A stretch of 64,000 nt of DNA from Alligator mississippiensis (GCF_030867095.1 NC_081831.1:70942716-71006715), one strand, 5' to 3'; shown: positions 1-13,597, counted from the first letter of the stretch. Translations and numbers: made by a program. The notes: generated by a model not told the origin, from the sequence alone.

Positions 1-1084
1 CACTCTTATAGACTATAACCTAAACAGCTCTTACATATTTCAAGAATCCAACATATCTTGAATTTAAAAAGTCACCTTTTTCTCCCATATTGCCACAAGA
101 AATTCACTTCCACAAATTCACTCTTCGAGAGCTGGAGTGACTGCTTTTTGACGAACACGTGATTATGATCCTTTTCTAAAGTGCTTAGTTGGCAGGCTCC
201 TATATACAGCTGCATATGAGGGGTGAGGTTCTGTGCTTTGTCTCAGAGGTGCAGCCCAGTCCTGCAGGTGGGCATGAGGCTAAAAGGCCTTGACCCTTTG
301 TGTCCGTCCAATTGTGGCCACTCCCAGCCTTGCCCCCCATCTCCCCCCTCATATAGCCACATTGCAGAATGCAATGCAGTGTAAAGATACCCAAGTTCAA
401 TTTAATCAAGTTTACTCATGCCCTGGAAGCAGTTTAGTGTGCAGCTCCAGACAAGTTAATTTGCCCTGCTTCATATCAGCTTAGGTATACCTTGCTACAG
501 CTGCAGACAGCAATGGAGCCTCCTCCAAGTCATGACAGTCCCCAAAGATCACCCTGTGGGCTGCAGCACTGCATGTTGTGCCCTCACCATTGAAACACGC
601 TGCCTGCCCCCCAGCCACATCTGCTACCACAAGTCTGGTGAGGGAAGATCCTTGGAAAAGACAGATTCCCACAGGGTCTGCTCCCACAGCTTTTCAGAGG
701 GCAGCATGGGGGAGAGGACTGCACCCTAGACATTGGAAAAAACAGCTGTCCTATGTGACTTCAATTCTCAGTACAATTATTTTAAGCATGTTGAGAGGGT
801 TTTATATTAATAGCATATTCATCCCAATAGACTAAAACCCTCAGACTATTAAAGACTTGCATTCTGAAAGAACTTTGCTGAGGTTGGAGGAAGCCTCCGC
901 TAATAAAGCCAAGTGTAATGAAAATCTGTTTATATGTCTGCAAGCCTGTAGGTTCCAGGTCACAAAAGTACATAGAAGTTGGCAGATATTAAACTGGCTG
1001 TAAACTCTGGGAAAACATGACCCTTTAACATCTAACATTTGTTTCATCAAGCTGAAAAGTGCAACTTCCCCCATTTTCTTGGGT

Positions 1085-1115
<31 letters not shown>

Positions 1116-1139
1116 TTTGGGTTGGTTTTTTTTTGACAG
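1..1139 (+). other. TENM1: TENM1 intron (3' part), window start
   Basis: No coding exon is seen before 1140. The stretch is ordinary intronic sequence and ends in a long T-rich tract with TTTG units (about 1087-1135), which serves as the polypyrimidine tract of the acceptor at 1138-1139. I recognise no repeat family here. Confidence 0.7.
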
Positions 1140-1375
1140 AAAACACACAGAGCATCTATCGGGTCAGCCCGGATGGTTCACTGAGGGTCACCTTTGCCAG
1201 CGGAATGGAAATCACTCTGAACACAGAGCCCCACATTCTGGCGGGAGTTGTCAACCCCACTTTAGGAAAGTGCAATATTTCACTACCTGGAGAGCATAAC
1301 TCAAACCTGATTGAATGGAGGCAAAGGAAGGAGCAAACCAAAGGCAACATCTCCACATTTGAGAGGAGGCTACGG
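1140..1375 (+). CDS. TENM1: Teneurin-1, coding exon (first in window)
   Basis: Teneurin-1 is a large type II transmembrane cell-adhesion receptor of neurons; this exon lies in its extracellular YD-repeat barrel. The acceptor is a T-rich tract ending in ACAG, and the exon opens with the last two bases of a split codon, followed by residues NTQSIYRVSPDGSLRVTF. It contains two N-glycosylation sequons (CNIS, GNIST) and the stretch EWRQRKEQTKGN. It ends at CGG before GTAAGA, phase 0, and joins in frame to the exon at 12030. It carries 78 complete codons. The assignment to TENM1 rests on the continuous match of the whole exon chain and on the C-terminal peptide. The 5' border is the likeliest of two close AGs. 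Confidence 0.93.
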
Positions 1376-4300
1376 GTAAGACTTTTTCCTTGTCTAAAGT
1401 GCATCATAGTTTTAAAGCAAGGGAACTAAAATCGTGTTAAATTTCTCAGCTTTGTAAAATCCACAATGGAAGATTTGTTTGGGGCTGGGCCCGGGCCGGA
1501 GATTTCAACTCCAAACTTCTCATAGATTCTGATCTTTTGTCGTTTGATCTTCATAGGGAAACTTGACCTTTAAACCCTTTTCTTCATACTTTTATTTTCT
1601 AACTACGGATTTAATCGTGGCTTTGGAAGATGTTCTAAGCAAGGAGCAATACATAGATGCTGTGCTGCAGAAGCCAACCTGGAACCAGCTTATGACTCCG
1701 GGTACGGCGGTACTGTTCCCGCAGCAGTCTTGGGAATGCGGCTCTCAGGCATACCCCTCCCACTCCGCACGTGCCACAACCAGAAGTGACATGGTGACAC
1801 GTGGGAGCCCCTCACTTATGCTACTGCTTTTAATAACGCCAGAGAGAGTAATTGGGAGAAACTCCAGGGCAGCTTTGCCGCGGCATTTTCAGGTTTGGCA
1901 TGTGCAGAGCCAGAGAGGATTGGCGGGGCATACTTAATGAGCAATGAATCTAGCAAGCACCATTACAAATGTGCCCACTGAGTTCTGACTTCACTTATTG
2001 TCTGAGAAGAACTAATCCTTCCTAGCCCTGTCATGGTACAGGTTACTTCCCCAGTGCACAGCTCAACAGCTTTGGCTGGTACATTTGGAGAAGGAAAAGT
2101 AAGTCAAAGCCAAGACACCACCCCTCCCCTCTCCCTACATGAACTATGCATGTTACCCCCCTGCCTTCTGCTACCCACAATGCACCGTGCACCCCCTCAC
2201 TCCCCTGCATGAGCACACTAGCCAGGTCACAGTCTGGTCCTAACAAAAGAGCAGTTTAACATTGCAGCCGTGGTTTGTATTTACCTTCCTGAGAATTCAC
2301 AGATTACAATGACAGATGGTCAACATACCGCATTTAATTAACAGTAAAGCTAAAGCTCAAAGCAACTGTTAACTTGTAAAAGGGCACTTTAAGGAATCCG
2401 TTGCATTTTCCACATAAATACTCCTTGAAGCACATCTCAGTAGTAGGAATATTTAACCTTAAAAATAATATGCCAGCAGTAAAAGCCCTCAGGGATGTGT
2501 ATTGTCTGAGATTATGTCATAATGTAAAATTAAATGGGAAAGTGCATGGGTGGTTATTGATCACATATTTCAGTGGTGCCTCTTGGTTGTCAGTCCTACA
2601 TCATTCTTACCCAGCAAAGTTTCTTAGCTTAGTTTATTCAGTTTAATCTCTGGGTTGTTGCTTTAATTTGAATACAGAATGTGCACATTCTCATCTGTCC
2701 GAGATACCTGCTAGTGAATCATGAACCCATGATCAGGAGTGGATCTGGTGGGGAGGAGGCAGGTGTGGCATCGCCCCTGCTGCCACCACTGTCCCTAACA
2801 GATCTGGGCTCGGGGGAAGCCTCAGATCTGCTTGTCACACATTATAGTTGGCAGAGGACAGCGATGGTGGCACACAGGCTCTTTCTACCAGCAGCTGCTC
2901 CTGGCCAGTGGGGGACACCAGAGAGGGGGCAGCGGGAAGGCAGAGAACAGGGGCTGCAAAGAACGTGCGTGTCCCTGCCACGTTCCCCAGCTGAACCCAG
3001 CTCCCCCGTGCAGCTGCTTCCCACGGCCCCTTGCTGACGCAGGGCAGGAGTGGCTCTGCGGCAGCAGGGGACAGCAGCAGCGGTGTCAGCAAGGGAGCGG
3101 ATTCCACCCCCCTTTTTGTGCGCCAGCTCCCTGCCCAGCTCCCCGGTGTCCCACTGGCAAGGGGCTTCAGCCATGCCTTGCTAAAAGGGGATGGACACCA
3201 CCCCATCAGGAGATGGGGTGGTGTGCTACATGGATCTGCTCATGCCCTTGATCAAGGGGTGTTTATCTGGATGTAGTTCCTGCTGTTATGAAACAGGCCG
3301 TGTGAGTGGATGCCCTTCGTCCTTCAGATACAAATTGCCTCATAAAGATCTTGCATGTGAAATAAAGCACAAGATGCAGTGAAACGCTTAGGGCATGTCT
3401 ACACCTCGTCCCAAGGGACTGCTGCTGAGAATCCCATGTATCCATTCGCTCCTGTTCCACCTGCACCTAAGCCCAGCAATTAAGCAGAGTACCCATCTAG
3501 AGCACACACCCCAGTGCCACCCTCAGCATCTTTGCAATGGCACTGGGTGCTAGCCCGAGCCATAAAATCAAGGCAGAGTGCTTTGGAAAGCCTGTAATGT
3601 AGGGCAGAAAGTCTGGTGCTGAGCACTGAGAATATATGCATGAAAAGGCTCCGGGGCTTGGGCTGGTTCTCAACAGAGATGAACAGAGTTGCAGGAGTCC
3701 TCAATTAAAAAAAAACTAGTCAGCACAAATCTGAGTTTTAAGAATAAAGGGGAGAAATGAGGTCGAATGATGTCTCCCGAAGATGAGTCGTGGCATGCTT
3801 AAATTGGCCAAGTAATTCAGGACATTGAAGCAAATAATGCAAATGAGTGTAAGGGATCTAGGATATAAATTACAATGCAGGCAACCGTGGGGAGGGGGAA
3901 AGAGTGGCAGAGTTTTAAAAACAGTAGGCTCCTTCCTCTCTTGTATTTCCTATTGTTCTCAATACCTAGCCCCTATTAACAGCCAGCACCAGGGCATATG
4001 ACCCCTTAGGTCTGTTAAAGCTGCCCCCAGAGGACAGACAGTTGAGCCATTACTGACAGGCCTTAAAAGAAGCTATAACAATTATATTTTAGATGTGGTA
4101 AGAATATATTTTAGACGCATGTTAAGGATGCTGCATCCCAAAAATGGAGCAGAGAGGAGGATCTGAAACATAACCAACTAGAAATTCTGGAGCCAGGGCC
4201 ACCAGGCTCTCCAGGCGGGCAACTCTGAAATTACTCCTAACTTTCTCCTAAGTGACCTCCTGATTCTTAAAAGTGCATAAAACAGTCTGTAGGTATTTGT

Positions 4301-5039
4301 ATGTCTTAACATTAATAATCCACATAACACCAGACATATTACCATCCATCTTAATCTAGCAAGACTTCGTTTTTATCAATCGCACTTCTATTTTAATTGA
4401 CTTCTAAAAATGAAGCGAAGGCGGCTGTTAAAACCATTGAGCATGATGCATAGTAATATATCAATTAGAATTCAGTGCTTTCTTTTTTGAGAGGGAGCCC
4501 AGAACTGGACGAAGTCCAGTTTTTACAAGTGAATGTTTACAAAATTGGAGATTGGATGCTTGGCCGATCTCACTTATTTGTACCTTAAGAAAAACTCGCA
4601 CAAACAACCTGCTGACTAAAACTCAGCTCAGAAGTCTGAAGGATATGAGCTTTGCCAGACATGTTTACCAAACTATTTTACAACCCATTTTTCTATAATT
4701 TATTAGTCTTGTAACCAGGAACTTCACAACTATAGGATCAAATCAGTTTACCTTTGTTAAAGTTAAAATACAGCAGTAATGTGCAGACACCTGCAGATTA
4801 CTTTGCCCATTCTTAGGCAGCATTAGGTCTGAGAACTGAAGTCAGTGAAGCTATACAGTTTGCATCAGCTAAAGATCTTCATAACTGTAAAGTTACAGGG
4901 TACCAGAATGAAACTAATGGTGAGTGACTTTGTTAAGAAATATTCCTGTTTCTGAACTATTGACTTCAGCATAGAGCTATATACAACTGAGTCGCACCAG
5001 TTTACACCAATTGAGACTCTGGTTATATAGTTCTTTAGT
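1376..5039 (+). other. TENM1: TENM1 intron, 5' part
   Basis: This is non-coding intron. A GC-rich, G/C-tract block lies at about 2740-3250 and contains a perfect hairpin at 3195-3224. A sequence resembling the end of a reptilian hAT-like element (AGGGCATGTCTACAC) lies at about 3391, but I could not find its partner end. The rest shows no recognisable feature. Confidence 0.5.
3195..3224. repeat. Perfect short hairpin
   Basis: Arms of 13 bp (ACACCACCCCATC and its exact complement) enclose a 4-nt loop AGGA. The hairpin sits in the GC-rich block of the intron. Nothing shows that it functions as an RNA. Confidence 0.7.
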
Positions 5040-8000
5040 ATTCATAGAATCATAGAAGGTTAGGGTTGGAAGGGACCTCAAGGGGTCATCTAGTCCAACC
5101 CCCTGCTGAAAGCAGGACTATCCCCAACTAGGTCACCCCAGCCAAAGCTTTGTCAAGCCAGACCTTAAAAACCTCCAAAGATGGAGATTCTACCACCTCT
5201 CTAGGTAACTTGTTCCAATGCTTCACCAGCCTCCTAGTGAGGAAGTTTTTCTTAATATGCAACCTAAACTTCCCTTGCTGCAACTTGAGCCCACTGCTCC
5301 TTGTTCTGTCATCTGCCACCACTGAGAACAGTCCAGCTCCATCCTCTTTGAAGCCACCCTTCACGTAGTTAAAGGCTGCTATCAAATCCCCCCTCAGTCT
5401 TCTCTTTTCCAAACTAAATAAACCCAGTTCCCTCAGCCTCTCCTAAGTCATGTGCCCCAGTCCCTGAACTATTTTCATTGCCCCCTGCTGAACTTTCCAA
5501 CTTGTCTGCATCCTTTCTATCATGGGAGGCCCAAAACTGGACACATTACTCCAGATGTGGCCTCACCAGTGCAGAATAGACGGGAATAATTACTTCCTTC
5601 AATCTGCTGCAGTGCTCCTACTAATGCGGCCCAGTATGCCGTTAGCCTTCTTGGCAATCAGGGCACAGTGCTGACTCAGATCATCTTATTGTCCACTGTA
5701 ACCCACAAGTCCTTTTCTGCAGAGCTACTGCTTAGCCTGTCAGTCCCCAGGCTGTAGCAGTGCATAGGATACTTCCATCCTAAGTGCAGGACTTTGCACT
5801 TGTCCTTATTGAACCTCATGAGCTTTCTTTTGGCCCAATCCTCCAATTTGTCTAGGTCATTCTGAATCCTAGCCCTACCCTCCAGTGTATCTACTACACT
5901 GAGAGTGAAATCCATCCCATCTTCCAGATCATTAATGAAGATATTGAACAAAATCAGCCCCAGGACCAACCCCTGGGGCACTCCACTTGATACCAACTGC
6001 CAGCTAGATATTGAGTCATTGATTACTACCCATTGAGACCAACACTCCAGTCAGCTTTCTGTCTACCTTACAGTCCATTCATCCAACCCATACTTCCTCT
6101 GCTTTCTTGCAACAATGCTGTGGGAGACAGCATCAAAGCCTTCTGAAGTCAAGGTATGTTATATCCACTGCTTTCCCTGCATCCACAGAATCAGTCATTT
6201 CATCATAGAAGGCAGTCGGGTTGGTCAGGCATGACTTGCCTTTGGTGAATCCATGCTAGCTGGATCACCTTCTTCTCCCAGTGTTTAGAAATGGATTCTT
6301 TGAGGACCTGCTCCATGATTTTTCCAAGGACTGAGGTGAGGCTGACTGGTCTGTAGTTCCCTGGATCCTCCTTCCCTTCTTAAAGATGGACATTATATTT
6401 GCCCTTTTCCAATCATCTGGGACCTCCCCCAGTCACCATGAGTTTTCAGAGATAATGGCCGTGGCTCTGCAGTCACATCGGCCAACTTCCTCGGCACCCT
6501 TGCATGCATTGCATGCGGCCCCGTGGACTTACACGTGTCCAGCTTTTCTAAATAGTCCTTAACCTGTTCTTTCACCACTGAGGGCTGCTCACCTCTTCCC
6601 CAAACTGTGCGCCTAGTGCCTGGGTGTTGCCCTTGCCTATGAACATGGCCTCCTAAGTCTTGGGGGGTAGTAGATTGCCAACAGGGGTGGTCTCCCAGCG
6701 GCCAATTGTTGAGCCAGCGACGAAACCAGAAGCGCACTTCTGCTGGCACTTCCAGTTTCACGGCTGGGTTTCCAGGGGGTGCCTGGCCAATCTCAGGCGG
6801 TGCATGTGCACCCATGTACACCCCCTACTTGTCACCAATGCCTGTGAAGACAGAGGTAAAAAAGACATTGAGTTCTTCAGCCTTTTCCTCATAGGTTGCC
6901 TCCCCCATTCAGTCAGGGACCCACACTTTCCCCTGTTCCTGACATAACCCTTCTTGTTACCCTTCATGTCCCTTGCTAGCTGCAACTCCAACTGTACTTT
7001 GGCCTTCCTGACTTCATCCCTGCTTGCCTGAGCAATAGTCTTATATTCCTCCCTAGTCGTTTGTCCAAATTTCCACTTCTTGTAAGCTTCCTTTTGGTGT
7101 TTTAGCTCACCGAAGAGCTCTCTGCTAAGCCAAGCTGATCACTTGCCACATTTGCCTTATTCTTCCTGCACATTGGGACAGTTGGTTCCTGTGCCCTCAG
7201 TAAGATTTCTTTACAATACAGCCAGGTCTCCTGGACTCTTTTCCACTTCAGACTGGCCTCCCAGGGGATCCTGTCCATCAGTTCCCTGAGGGAGTCAAAA
7301 TCGGTTTTTCTGAAGTCCAGGGTCCATACTCTGCTGCTCGCCTTTCTTCCATTTGTCAGGATCCTGAACTCAGTCATTTTGTGGTCCCTGCTGCCCAACT
7401 TCCCATGTACTTCTACATCCCTCACCAGTTCTTCCCTGTTTGTGAACAGTAGGTCAAGAAGAGCATTGCTCCTAGTTGGTCTCTCCAACACTTGCACCAG
7501 GAAGTTGTCTTCAACGCTCTCCAAAAACTTCCTGGATTGCCTGTGTACTTCTCTATGGCCCTCTCAGCAGATGTCAGGGTGATTGAAGTCCCCCATGAGA
7601 ACCAGGGCCTATGATCTGGAAACCTCCACTAGTTGTCCCATCTACCTCATCCTCCTGGTCTGGTGGTCTATAGCAGATCCCCACCAAGATATCACCCCCA
7701 TTGCTCTCCCCTCTAACCTTACCCCACATACTTTCAACAGGCCTCTTTCCAGTTTCACAATGGAGCTCTGAGCAATCATACAGCTTTTACATAAAGTGCA
7801 GTTCCTCCTCCTCTTTTCCCCTGCCTGTCCTTCCTGAGCAGTTTGCACCCATCCATGACAGTGCTCCAGTCACGGGAGCTCCCACCAAGTCTCTGTTATT
7901 CCAATCGTGCCATACTGACTTGACCGTGCACGGACTTCCAATTCTTCCTGCTTGTTTCCCAAGCTCCGTGCATTTGTGTACAGGCACTCGAGGTGACTAG

Positions 8001-9370
8001 CCAATTACCCTACTTTCACAGGAAGAATGAGGAGGCCTCCCATGTTGTTTCCTGCTTCTGCTTCCTCTATGTCCCCCTCTTCCCCATTTACCTTAGCGCT
8101 TTATTCACCATCCCCCAGCAAACCTAGTTTAAAGCCCTCCTCACTAAGTTAACAAGCCTGTCTGCAAAGATATTCTTCCCTCTCTTTGTCAGGTGGCTCC
8201 CATCTCTTCCTAGCAAGCCTTCTTCTTGAAACAGCATCCCATGGTTGAAGAAGCCAAATCCCAGCTGGCAACACCACCTACGCAGCCATGCATTGATTTG
8301 GAGGATGCATCTGGTCCTACCAGGGCTCTTCCCATTGACCGGAAGGATTGAGGAGAACATGACCTGTGCCCATGTCCTCTTCACCCTTGTGCCCAGAGCC
8401 CTGTAGTCACCCTTGATTTGCTCAGGGTCACCCCTGGCAGTATCACTGCCCACGTGAGCAGCATGGGGTAGTAGTCAGAGGGCCAGACGAGTCTCGGTAA
8501 TCCTTCTGTACCATCTCAGATCTGGGCTGCAGGCAAGCAGCAAACCTCCTGGGACAACAGGTCAGGCCAGGAGATTGATCCCTCCATCCCTCGCAGAAGG
8601 GAGTCTCCAACCACCACCACCCATCGCGTCCTCTTCGTAGCAGTAGTCTTGATCCTCTCCACCTTGGGGATTCCTGGCCTGGCCTCTTCCACCAATGCAA
8701 TGCTCTCCTCCTCCTGTATTGCTAGCGCTCCGTATTTGTTCTCCAGGCAAACTGCTACATGTGGGGATAATGACCTCTTCTTGCTGCCAGAAGATACAAA
8801 CTTCCAGCTTCCTGGGAGCCCATGCCCTCTTCCTGTTTTAATATCACCTCTAGCAGTCCTTCCTTCACAGTCCTAGAGGTTTCCTCTAGCGTGGAACTGA
8901 TGAAGTCCTCATGGCGGAGGACGCTTTGGAGCCTTGCTACCTCCTCTCATAGCTCTCTTGCCCTCTCCCTGAGGGATACCACTAGAAAGCACCGCTCACA
9001 TTGCAGGAACACCCCACCTGGCTGACACTGGAAGGAATCTGCAAGCTGCAGTTTGCACAGCCCCTATCCAGGACCTCAGCAGTGTGTGGCCCTGCCTGGA
9101 CAGACACCTCACAGGTAAAAGCAGAGGAAGAACTGGACGTGGCAGTGGCTCTGGTATTGCGATGTCCTCCAGCCATGTCTCTGGGTCTTCTAATCTGCTG
9201 CCTCTCACTTTGTGCCTCTTTCCAAGGAGACCTTCCCTAGCAAACTCCTCTGTAGCTGGCCTCTGTGCTGTTCCTTGATCTGAAAAGTTCCCTTTTCTCT
9301 GCAACCTCTTTCCTCTCAGCAAGCTTACAGTAAAGCAATATGAGAGAGAGTTTCCAAACAAACTCCCCCT
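5040..9370 (-). mobile_element. CR1 LINE, nearly full length, degenerate (copy 1)
   Basis: Read on the minus strand this is an old CR1 retrotransposon. Its 3' tail is the usual CR1 terminus (5040-5100, ATAGAATCATAGAA on the + strand). Going 5' there are reverse-transcriptase remnants (SGVPQGLVLGLILFNIF, about 5930-5996), the linker before RT (6850-7000), a long piece ending the endonuclease (FLVQVLERPTRSNALLDLLF, about 7430-7510), and the endonuclease start (ECLYTNARSLGNKQEELE, about 7940-7996). Upstream lie ORF1 pieces: an SGNH-esterase block I (VVVVGDSLLR, about 8591-8625), the block V DGSH motif (about 8187-8213), a coiled-coil-like stretch, and a Cys-containing segment near 9000-9120. Frameshifts and stops abound. 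The FADD catalytic segment present in the copy at 59755 is missing here. The element is about 4.3 kb and clearly dead. The exact 5' end is uncertain. Confidence 0.9.
6644..6840 (-). mobile_element. hAT-like non-autonomous element inserted in CR1 copy 1
   Basis: A 197-bp segment interrupts the CR1 sequence and is flanked by CCTATGAA (6636-6643) and CCTGTGAA (6841-6848), an 8-bp duplication with one mismatch. The element's right end on the + strand (GTGCACCCATGTACACCCCC) is the reverse complement of the start of the insertion at 60644, so both belong to one family in opposite orientations. The termini are short and imperfect (CATGGC / CATTGG). Family assignment is inference. Confidence 0.65.
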
Positions 9371-12029
9371 CGCTCTGGACTCTACTTAAAACAAGGGACT
9401 TAAGTCTTGGCCTAGCTGCTGAGTTTTAGCTGCTAAAGTAAAACTATCCAGTCCCTCCTTATTTCTTGTTGGAAAGTTATGTCAGCAAAGTTTGCAAGTG
9501 TATATTTGTCTTGCACTAGATCTTAGACTATCCCAATTCCATTTCTTCACATTGACTCTTTACTCAGCTATATATAGCTTTCAGAAATCAGCTTTAATAA
9601 ACCACTGGGATTTGACATCAGCATTTCAGCATCAGCTTAGAAATGATGGTTCATAACTTAGTCATTGCTCATAAGAACCCCATTCTGCTTTATTGCATCT
9701 GATAATGAGTTACAAAATTAACAAAACCAGCAATAAAACCTCAAATGCAACAGAACCAACAAGATGTGCACGTATCTCAATAACCATCTGATCTTTAACT
9801 TTCAGCCTCCGTGCTTACCCCATCCTTCTCTGTTTTTGACTCTGTCATTATGTCATATCTGCATTTAGCTTACAAGCTATTTGGACCCAGGACTGTGACA
9901 CTGGGATGTGTTCTATGATATAAACACTATAACAACATTAAATATGCATACAGAAGGTAACACAGCATTAGCCAGGAATTATCCCTTGCTTAATTTTCAG
10001 TGTGTCTTCTCACCAATGCTGCTTTCACTGCATCTAGTAAGTGTGCAAAAAATGTGCTTTTAAAGATAAACTTAATCCATCACACAAATATACCAACAAA
10101 TGTAGCCACACTGAAAATCACTTTTTACTTAGGATCCTTAACTGTCATTAGAACATAAATTGTAATAGTTACAGCAGTCTATGGGACCATGGAGGTGTTT
10201 TACAGCTATTGTAAATAAGTGCTATTAAAGTTAGATATGTGTGTATATAAAACCATAGGAAAGATAGTTGAAGAAAGAACACCTGCTTCTTTTAGGTTTC
10301 CAAACCGTTTGTATCTATAGACAGGGGAAAAAGTTCATTTTAATCACTAACACCATATGATCACAGCTTGGGTTGTTATCATCAATATGCCTAAACATTT
10401 ATTTTAAAGTCAGGCATACAAGCCCCTATCAGGACCAGAGCTCAAGTGTTCTGTGCACTGTACAAACACACACGACGGTATAGTCCCTGCTGCGAGGCAT
10501 TACCTCACCATTTAATTAGAATAAATTAATACCACCGCTGAGCACTGTTGGTCTGAAGACCCAAGTCAGTAAACAATCCATTTTAGGAGTCCATCAATTA
10601 TAGTTTATAATTCTGTAGCATTTATTTGCAGTGAACATAGTGTTAATAATGATGCAGAGCGTTAACTGTATTTAACCCCTGGAGTTCTGGTTTCAGACTT
10701 TCACCGTGACCTCAAATTGAAGATCAAACCGCTCATCCTAAAGTGGCTTGTTTAGGTGCACAATTTGACACAACATAGCATGATTAGTCTCTTCTTAAGA
10801 AGAGACCAGAAACTGCATGATTAAATATGCCTGGCCCTAGTTGTTGCTCTTATTCACTATCAGAAGCTATAATGATGAACAGAATATTCAAATCGCAATC
10901 CAGCCCCTTTCTCCAATAAGGCTTGTTAGGCAATTTGAAGTTGATTACCATTGGTTGATAGCCATTTTTGTATGGTCTGCTTCCCGGATACTAGCTGAAG
11001 AAGTATGTGGGCAACAGCGAATAGTCTTCTGTGAATCTGCTAACATAACTCATCTATTTTCTCTCTTATTTTCATGTCTTCCTAACATCAGCAGCCAGAG
11101 TAGAACTTGAATGGAAAGTAGAAAAAAGCATTAGAAGCAGCGTTGTGGTCAAAAATGTATACAGACCAACTCAGCTACATGTCTTGACATAGACTCAAGA
11201 AGTCAACGTATTGAAGGAAGAAAGATAAAAGATAAAATAGAAAGATTTGAGATAAGATACAAGCAGAAATTAAAATAAAAACTGGAGCATGAAAATAGGA
11301 AGTTTTCCATAAAACTAACCAAAGGAGGCTAAAATAAGAAACCTGGTGGATGTAAGAAGTTTAGTTGCTTCAAGGAGAGAAATCACAAATAACCTCAGTA
11401 AGATTTTTCTGGCCAGTTTTACTTAGTTTGTAGATGTTTTATTCAGTGTATCTGCTGTTGATGTTGCCTTGGGGAGCATCACTCTATCACTAGCTGCAAG
11501 AGTTGTTCAGTTGTAAGTGTACTGCAGCCTTTCCTTGCAAGTAGCAGAGAGCTGATAAGGCAGGGCGTGCTGCAAAAAACTCCTGGTGATGCAGCTGCCT
11601 TGGTGGGGACTAGCTGCTATTACCTACAGCCGCTGCTGGAGTTTGCCAGAGAATCAGCAGCGGTACGTGTAAACAGTCTGACCAGAAGTAGAGCTCAGAC
11701 CATGGTGACTAGTAGCCGGTTTAACCACACAGTTCCCGTCCTTCTCCATGGATTCCTTCGTTAAGAAAAGGAGCAAATGTAAATATCTCAAATGAAGTAT
11801 ATCACAGTTAAAAAAGCAGTTCTTTTTCATTTAAGGTGGTTTCAAGTTCCAGCTCTTCTGAAACTTCTGAAAGCTTCAGATTTTTGTTATTTTTAATAAC
11901 TAGTAAATTCACAATAGCACATTTTGATCATGTAGTTGTCATGTAGCTGAGTTTGTCTGTTGAAATGCTGCAGTTGCTAAAAACCACGTAAAGCACATTT
12001 TGCTTACCTGACTATATATTTATCTTTAG
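9371..12029 (+). other. TENM1: TENM1 intron, part after the CR1
   Basis: No exon was found. A short segment at about 10430-10500 (CACTGTACAAACAC followed by AGTCCCTGC) resembles the 3' tail common to old L3/CR1-type LINEs. The rest is A+T-rich and featureless to me. Confidence 0.4.
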
Positions 12030-12326
12030 GCCCACAACAGAAACCTCTTATCCATTGATTTTGACCACGTAACCAGAACAGGAAAGATCTATGATGACCA
12101 TCGAAAATTCACTCTTCGGATTATGTATGACCAGACAGGACGTCCAATTTTGTGGTCACCCATCAGCAAGTACAATGAAGTCAACATCACTTATTCACAT
12201 TCAGGATTAGTGACCTATATTCAGAGAGGAACATGGACTGAGAAAATGGAATATGACCCAAGTGGAAAGATCATTTCCAGGACATGGGCAGATGGTAAAA
12301 TATGGAGCTACACATATTTAGAAAAG
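12030..12326 (+). CDS. TENM1: Teneurin-1, coding exon (YD repeats)
   Basis: This exon has 99 codons, phase 0 at both ends, with acceptor ATCTTTAG and donor AAG before GTAAAT. It begins [18 protein letters not shown] and contains YD-type repeats ([32 protein letters not shown]) that build strands of the extracellular barrel. The sequence runs straight on from residue R of the previous exon, with no missing exon required. The flanking introns are long (10.7 and 5.3 kb). Confidence 0.96.
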
Positions 12327-13386
12327 GTAAATCAATTTAAAAGTGGATTGTTATATCAAAGGGAGGAAAGTTCATATTGATATAAAGACTAATTTATAAA
12401 TAAATTCATAGGCCTGGTAAAGCCTCCACCAAAAGTAATTTAGACTAAAGTATGAATAATTTTATAACTAGACAAAATGTCTTTGGACTGTCTGTCTTCA
12501 CTACTTAGAATGTGGTAGTAAAAGTAAATTTGAGGAAATGTTCTCTTTTCACTTCATTTTTTCCAAGTTTATTCCCATTTCGGGGGTTTTTTAGAAAAAG
12601 GAGAAACTTGTCTAAATGTAAAGTTAATGCAGACAAAATAAGTTTGTGAACTGGAAAATTGAATGGTAACACATTTATGCCAGAATAAGTGAATGTGGAA
12701 TGAACCCATGTTTTTGTCTCAGTTCACTTCATCTGCTTCATTAGGCTACAATAAAAATTTAGGAGTAATATTTGAATATAAAAGCAGATGAGAGTTGATT
12801 GCGTTAAAAATGGGTTTGAAAGACTGATGCTTCTAAATTACCAGTTTAAACCCACCAAGGGCAGTGTCAGGCATCTGAGGGTTGTTTAATGGCCTGTGTA
12901 AGAATAAGTTGGTAGCTCCCAACCTGGGGCAGATACGCAGAAGCAGAGTCTGCCATACCCCATTGATAGAGACGTTATCAGTCTGCAGAGGGAAGCCCAG
13001 TATTTAATGGCCATTAAAACTGAACGATCTCTTTACCTATAGAGATGATTCTTCTGGGTCATGTTTATAAGCTGAGCAAGCTGTTAGTATGACGTGCTCT
13101 ATTGTACCTATTTTGTGAATCAGGAAATAGGTCTCCAGCACTTGTCAGGAGCATTGAATACACTCTTTGAAAAAGGAGATGAAAACAATTATTCCTCTGG
13201 CCTTGAAATAGCTTCAGAACTAATTGCTATAAGAGTAGTGAACTGCTGTTCTCTATAGAGACATGAGTCACAAATTAAAGGGACACAAGTTGTGTAGTCC
13301 AAGGCAGGCATCATTTATATACATCATTGTTCCCAAATCCAGGTAGCATTTCTTTGTTTTCAAATATTGAAGAACATATTGTAGAA

Positions 13387-13597
13387 AAATATTCAAGTGA
13401 CATCTCCTGAAACTAAAAAAAAATACATGTACATTCTTATATATATATAAGAAATATAAAATATGCATGTGCTAAAAAAAATATGCGTACATTCTTTTAT
13501 ATATGTGTGTATGTGTGTGTGTGTATATATATATATAATTTAAGAACGTACGCGTCTATTTTTTTTTTTAGTTTCAGGAGATGTCACTTAAATATTT
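13387..13597. repeat. Inverted repeat with about 50-bp arms and AT/TG microsatellite loop
   Basis: The left arm (13387-13438) contains AAGTGACATCTCCTGAAACT followed by an A-run and TACATTCTT. The right arm (about 13543-13597) is its near-perfect reverse complement. A third direct copy of the A-run plus GTACATTCTT unit lies at about 13471-13497. The loop is TATA/TGTG repeat. It could be a decayed palindromic MITE or a product of repeat-mediated inversion; there are no recognisable target duplications. Confidence 0.7.
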
